Shown one piece after another: positions 20,701 to 23,158 of a stretch of 23,158 nucleotides of DNA; the stretch's first letter is position 1, and the number at the start of each line of letters is the position of its first letter. The notes under the pieces were generated by a model. The model saw only the letters and a list, made by a program, of their open reading frames with translations. It did not search any database and was not told where the DNA came from. Source of the DNA: Ectocarpus siliculosus (Eukaryota > Sar > Phaeophyceae > Ectocarpales > Ectocarpaceae); assembly GCA_000310025.1 (NCBI GenBank), contig FN649734.1, positions 5,035,622-5,058,779 on the forward strand, given 5' to 3'. The translations under genes and the position numbers were made by a program.

Positions 20701-21121
20701 CCCGGACCCGAACACCTGCCGGATCTGCACGCCGCTCGACCTACCGGGCCCGCTGCGACAGCTGCGGGATCTTAACGTCGCCCAGGCGCGGCATGCCTCC
20801 GCCGCGGCCGCCGCCGCCGCTGCCGCTACTACTTCTACTACCGCTCCTTCTTCTGCTGCCGTGGCGGTGCCCGGCGTGGGCGGTGTTCCCTCTTCGCTTG
20901 CGGCGGCGGCGGCGCCGGCTGCTGCTGCCAGGGTGCCGTCGATGCCGGCTCCTGCGACGGCGGTAGACGCCGCTACCGTGAAGTCTGAGGAGATGTGCCG
21001 CCCCGCCGGGGCCGCTACGGCGATGGGGCTGGCGGTTTCTGCGACGACGACGACGTCGCTGCGGCAACAGCTGCAGCAGCGGGTGGTTGGGGGTGCGGGA
21101 GGGGTAGTCACGACTCGTTGA
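12037..21121 (+). CDS. Gene B: TAZ zinc-finger putative transcription cofactor (7 exons)
   Basis: The model joins 12037-12120, 12491-12838, 13190-13348, 17751-18266, 18573-19657, 20099-20368 and 20623-21121. That is 2961 nt (986 codons plus stop) with all phases compatible. Residues about 120-215 look helical and coiled-coil-like. They are followed by Gln, Gly and Ser runs, acidic-hydrophobic segments (for example ELSELFAPDAFL near 479-490) and a basic RQRKRQR cluster (647-653) that could serve nuclear import. A Cys/His module follows (C669, C672, W685-W686, H691, C693, C696), then a TAZ finger (about 783-856). TAZ domains in CBP/p300 and plant BT proteins bind transcription factors. No acetyltransferase, bromodomain, KIX, PHD or BTB domain is seen, so it is not a CBP orthologue in architecture. 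The last three exons are certain; the link across the 4.4 kb intron and the exact start (12037, 12049 or 12079, all in frame) are less so. Confidence 0.72.
12491..12838 (+). CDS. Gene B exon 2
   Basis: The acceptor is aacatcagcag after a T-rich tract; the donor is acg|gtgaga (phase 0). It encodes residues 29-144: basic and Ala-rich (RPKRLSRPRK), then Ser-rich, then a charged, helix-prone segment (MRSRLTTMQDRFGAQLHFLV) with heptad-like spacing. The frame is open upstream to an ATG at 12359, an alternative start, but that upstream stretch is pyrimidine-rich and looks like intron. Confidence 0.65.
13190..13348 (+). CDS. Gene B exon 3 (coiled-coil-like)
   Basis: The acceptor is actatttacag and both ends are phase 0. 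It encodes residues 145-197, including a helical charged stretch (LGRLRFFIEHVKRTTDRMDQ) that continues the helix of exon 2. The proposed donor, gag|gtgcgc, is weak. If unused, the frame runs four more codons to a TGA at 13361-13363, so a short isoform or separate small gene is possible. Confidence 0.6.
13952..13978 (+). repeat. Left terminal inverted repeat
   Basis: This 27-bp repeat, beginning CAGTGGGGGGCCC and ending tagtgccggt, is an exact reverse complement of 16194-16220. It is preceded by the TA target site at 13950-13951. Confidence 0.95.
14033..14066. repeat. Left subterminal palindrome
   Basis: Two perfect 15-bp arms (gccctcaatagtgcc and its complement) flank a 4-nt loop, aaac. The core tagtgcc motif also occurs at the terminus and near 13983, 14001 and 14087. 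This suggests an array of transposase-binding or fold-back sequences. Confidence 0.9.
14561..14590 (+). repeat. 10-bp tandem triplication causing a frameshift
   Basis: Three exact tandem copies of tgcaccagcc lie in the transposase just before the third catalytic Asp. The upstream frame gives CTSLHQPAPAHG and the correct downstream frame resumes at QPMDMG. The break therefore fits replication slippage from two to three units. Confidence 0.9.
14819..15083 (+). other. Intron in the transposase relic
   Basis: The donor is ccag|gtcagg and the acceptor gcgaccag|gtgc. Removing these 265 bp joins TPQDIAR to CFVKADTLPQEM in frame. The sequence between is T-rich and non-coding in this frame. Confidence 0.7.
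16065..16132. repeat. Right subterminal palindromes (two)
   Basis: The first palindrome has 13-bp arms (16065-16077 and 16083-16095). The second has 9-bp arms (16111-16119 and 16124-16132) with loop gttt. The second is the reverse complement of the core of the left palindrome at 14033-14066, so the two ends share an inner inverted repeat separate from the termini. Confidence 0.88.
16194..16220 (-). repeat. Right terminal inverted repeat
   Basis: A perfect 27-bp complement of the left end, ending GGGCCCCCCACTG and followed by the TA target site at 16221-16222. Confidence 0.95.
17681..17707 (+). repeat. (CTG)9 microsatellite
   Basis: Nine uninterrupted CTG units lie in intron 3 of gene B, 43 bp upstream of the exon 4 acceptor. 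A complementary (CAG)5 tract is in exon 4 at 17808-17822. Confidence 0.97.
17751..18266 (+). CDS. Gene B exon 4
   Basis: The preferred acceptor is gacaaaacag|gaac; another at 17783 (gtaaag) is in the same frame. The donor is cag|gtgtgt (phase 0). It encodes residues 198-369: the end of the helical region (KERMLAQLAQQQQQ), then Ser/Thr/Pro, an eight-residue Gly run and acidic-hydrophobic patches (FADLGDLCGD, LDLYDLGQ) resembling activation-type sequence. An in-frame ATG at 17739 would serve as start if the upstream exons belong to another gene. Confidence 0.7.
18573..19657 (+). CDS. Gene B exon 5
   Basis: The acceptor is cccgaggggcag|caac (an in-frame alternative at 18567 adds two residues). 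The donor is gacgg|gtgagc (phase 2). It encodes residues 370-730 plus two bases of 731: Ser-rich, an Ala run, an acidic-hydrophobic segment, a CRCGQAAC motif (599-606), basic RQRKRQR (647-653) and the Cys/His module CSLC...WW...HECPRC (669-696), then acidic residues. Confidence 0.8.
20041..20064 (+). repeat. C homopolymer tract
   Basis: A run of about 19 C followed by gcccc, within a C-rich region of intron 5, about 35-58 bp upstream of the exon 6 acceptor. Its length is likely to vary between individuals or assemblies. Confidence 0.9.
20099..20368 (+). CDS. Gene B exon 6 (first half of TAZ)
   Basis: The acceptor is ctcgctccgcag, completing a Gly codon; the donor is acggg|gtaagc in phase 2. 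It opens with an acidic segment (SESCSDSDDDVTDD) and then carries the first TAZ helix, LLVLMSHARTC, with H789, C793, C806, H815 and C819. The first zinc cluster lacks the usual third Cys. Confidence 0.9.
20623..21121 (+). CDS. Gene B terminal exon 7 (second half of TAZ)
   Basis: The acceptor ccccctctacag completes Gly 821. It encodes C829, C834 (second zinc site) and H843, C847, C853, C856 (third site), ending the TAZ fold at CRIC. A long Ala/Thr/Ser-rich tail with scattered Gln follows, and a TGA at 21119-21121. The intron falls between the two Cys pairs of zinc site 2. Confidence 0.9.
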
Positions 21122-23158
21122 ACGCTCGGCGACGCGGCCGTTCCGTTGTTTTTTTTGTTTGCCGAGGTTGGTTGCACTACTGCTGCTGTGTCCGCTGGGA
21201 TGGTGACACAGAGGCGGGAGATAGAAAGAGATAGAGAGAGAGACACACGTACACGGGTTCCGTGTGCACAAGCTTTGGTTGGCTTGGCATGCGGAGGCGC
21301 TGTGGTGCCGCTCCGTGGTCTGTTGTGTTTGTCGGCGTTGCGGGGACGGGAGAGGGAAGGGGAAGCGGTGCGTCGTCCGGTCGCATGGACGGCAGGCAGA
21401 CAGGCGACCGCTGCCATGTCTTGGCACAGGGGATGTAGGACAGGCGTGTGCGCGGTTGCCTCTTCCCACAAAGGACGAGCAGAGGGCGTGCTGTTCGGGT
21501 TTTTTTTTTCGGCCCTTTGTCCTGTTTTGATAGATGATATCCGGGCGTCCTCTTTATTTAGGTTGGTAGATTTATGTGATGAGGCAGCAGCAGCGATGGA
21601 GAGGGGGAGGGCTGTGCCACCGATATGATATACATGCTAGAAAATATAGAAAACTCATGTCCGGGGTAGGGCGCCTCCCTCCCGTTTGATATTTTCGACG
21701 GTAGAAGAAGTCGTAGTTATGTTGGCCCCTTGTCTTGGGCAAAATGGAAAGAGGAACCCGTTTTTTTTTTTCTTTCTTCAAGGCAGGCCTGCATTGTAGA
21801 CAAGACAAGTCAAGACAAGGCACGAATGATCGTGGGAGGAGGGAGTACGCGGATGGCGTTAACCACGACATTGGAGGAGTGTTTCTGGTCTTGGGGGACA
21901 GGTGCGATGGAGACCCGAAAAAAAACCCGCCTGACACGGTGTTTTTTTTTAGGTTTCACGTTGTCTGCTACCGTGCGAGGGGGTTTACGTGTTGTCCGTT
22001 CGACAAGTTGCGGGCGGAGAGGCTTGATCGCTGATTGGCCGGACAGAAGGAGCGGCGCAACTGAACCGGGATGGGACAATAGATTTAGTTGTTCGAGGTA
22101 GGGAGTATATTCATTCGTTGGGTTGTTTCCTGCAGAGAGAGGCTGTAGATAGAATCGCAATTTGTTCCGCTTTGTTTGGTCGATCGAGCAGTAGAGTCTT
22201 TGGGCGTCGATGCCCCCAACAGGCGGGGTTGATGCCTGGCGCGAGAGATTGGCAGGGAGAGAGCTACTGGCTTGCAATGCGGGAAGGAGGATGTATTGCG
22301 TGAGCCGACAGTGTTGGACCTATGTCACTCGATCCTCAAAAGAGGAAAGGAAGAAGAAAAACAGCACGGTGAGGAGAGAACTTTTTTTTTCCGGCCGGCC
22401 GTGAAAGCGGCGCTGTTGGGAATCATATAGACGGGCAGGGTTGCGTATCACCATGCGTAGGCGGGTCGATCAGTTAAGGAGGCCCCGGGTCTGATCTATT
22501 GTTGCGTGTCTACATGTCCAGTCCTGCCTATTCTGCGTGTGTTGGTTTTCCTGTCTCTCGCTCTCTCGCATTTGCGAAGTAGACGACACGGAGGAAAGGG
22601 CCGTGGCTGCTGCCGTTTTTGACGTGTTGTTGTCGTTTGTTGTTTGTGCGTTGTTGTTGCTGTTGTTGTTGTTGCAGTCAAGGCGGGAAGAGATTGGCCT
22701 GTACTGTCTCCTCACGCGGTGGCGGTGGTGTCTGTTCTTGTGTGGAATTCCGAGTTTGAAAAGACCATGGCTAGAGCGGCAAAGATGGTTCTCGTTGAAC
22801 ACGGCTGAGACTGAGGGTTGGTGTCGGAGATGATGATGGCGAAACAAGAGGAGGTTAGACGAGAAGGCCGTAGAGAGGGAGGTGGGGGAGCGTACCAGGG
22901 TTGGCTTTTTCCCGCTAGTGCGGGGAGCGAGGGAGGGAGGGATGTATTTTTCACGTGTCGGCATGTATTTTTTTTTCCAAGAGTGCGTGTCCTAGGGGGG
23001 GGGGGGGGGAGATACAGGATGCTTGCTCGCCAGGGGTATTCACGGGTGGGATATGGAACAGCTCGGGTACACGGTACGGAACGAAGTCTTTATCCATCAA
23101 CCACGTTCCTTCGTCGAACACAAGACAGGAGAAGCGGTAAGGTGGTGGCGTTACGTGT
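21122..23158. other. 3' flank of gene B
   Basis: This should include the 3' untranslated region of gene B. I see no supported gene on either strand. Features are simple: T runs (about 21146, 21499, 21760, 22381), a GTT-rich tract at about 22622-22676 and G runs near 22996-23009. Where transcription ends cannot be fixed from sequence. Confidence 0.5.

Noticed and set aside
20623-21471. Minus-strand open frame of 282 codons
   Set aside because: It is antisense to the TAZ exon and the Ala-rich tail; no domain is seen, while the plus strand has a clear zinc finger.

Overview
This 23.2 kb window is eukaryotic nuclear DNA. Coding sequence is split by many GT-AG introns of about 250-900 bp with pyrimidine-rich acceptors. 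The proteins are rich in Ala, Gly, Ser, Pro and Gln tracts, and mono-, di- and trinucleotide runs are everywhere. A TAZ zinc-finger regulator combined with this texture suggests a stramenopile, most likely a brown alga of the Ectocarpus type. That assignment is an inference and was not checked against any database. I found no bacterial-style operon, CRISPR array, rRNA gene or convincing tRNA gene.

Layout, all genes on the + strand. (1) 1-1596: upstream non-coding DNA with C-rich and CT-rich tracts. (2) 1597-8823: gene A, which I assembled by hand from eight exons with compatible phases (921 codons). It encodes an unrecognised single-pass membrane protein with one hydrophobic helix near the N-terminus, a very long low-complexity region, an acidic Glu run, a PPPY motif and a basic C-terminal tail. 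(3) 8824-12036: about 3.2 kb without a recognisable gene, holding copies of short dispersed repeats. (4) 12037-21121: gene B, assembled from seven exons (986 codons). It has N-terminal coiled-coil-like helices, Gln/Gly/Ser/Ala-rich and acidic segments, a basic nuclear-localisation-like cluster, a Cys/His module and a C-terminal TAZ zinc finger. It is probably a nuclear transcription cofactor. (5) 21122-23158: 3' flank.

The third intron of gene B is an outlier at 4402 bp. It contains a complete-ended pogo/Tigger-like DNA transposon (13952-16220) with perfect 27-bp terminal inverted repeats, a TA target duplication and structured subterminal palindromes. Its transposase lacks the N-terminal DNA-binding part and is frameshifted by an extra copy of a 10-bp repeat, yet still shows the three catalytic Asp motifs and an intron.

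The most noteworthy items are the transposon and the way it was inactivated, the non-standard first zinc site of the TAZ domain, a 31-bp minisatellite whose units are each a potential hairpin, a CTG/CAG inverted pair straddling a splice acceptor, and a pair of short MITE-like repeats. Exon coordinates were inferred by eye from splice consensus and phase; transcript data would be needed to confirm them.
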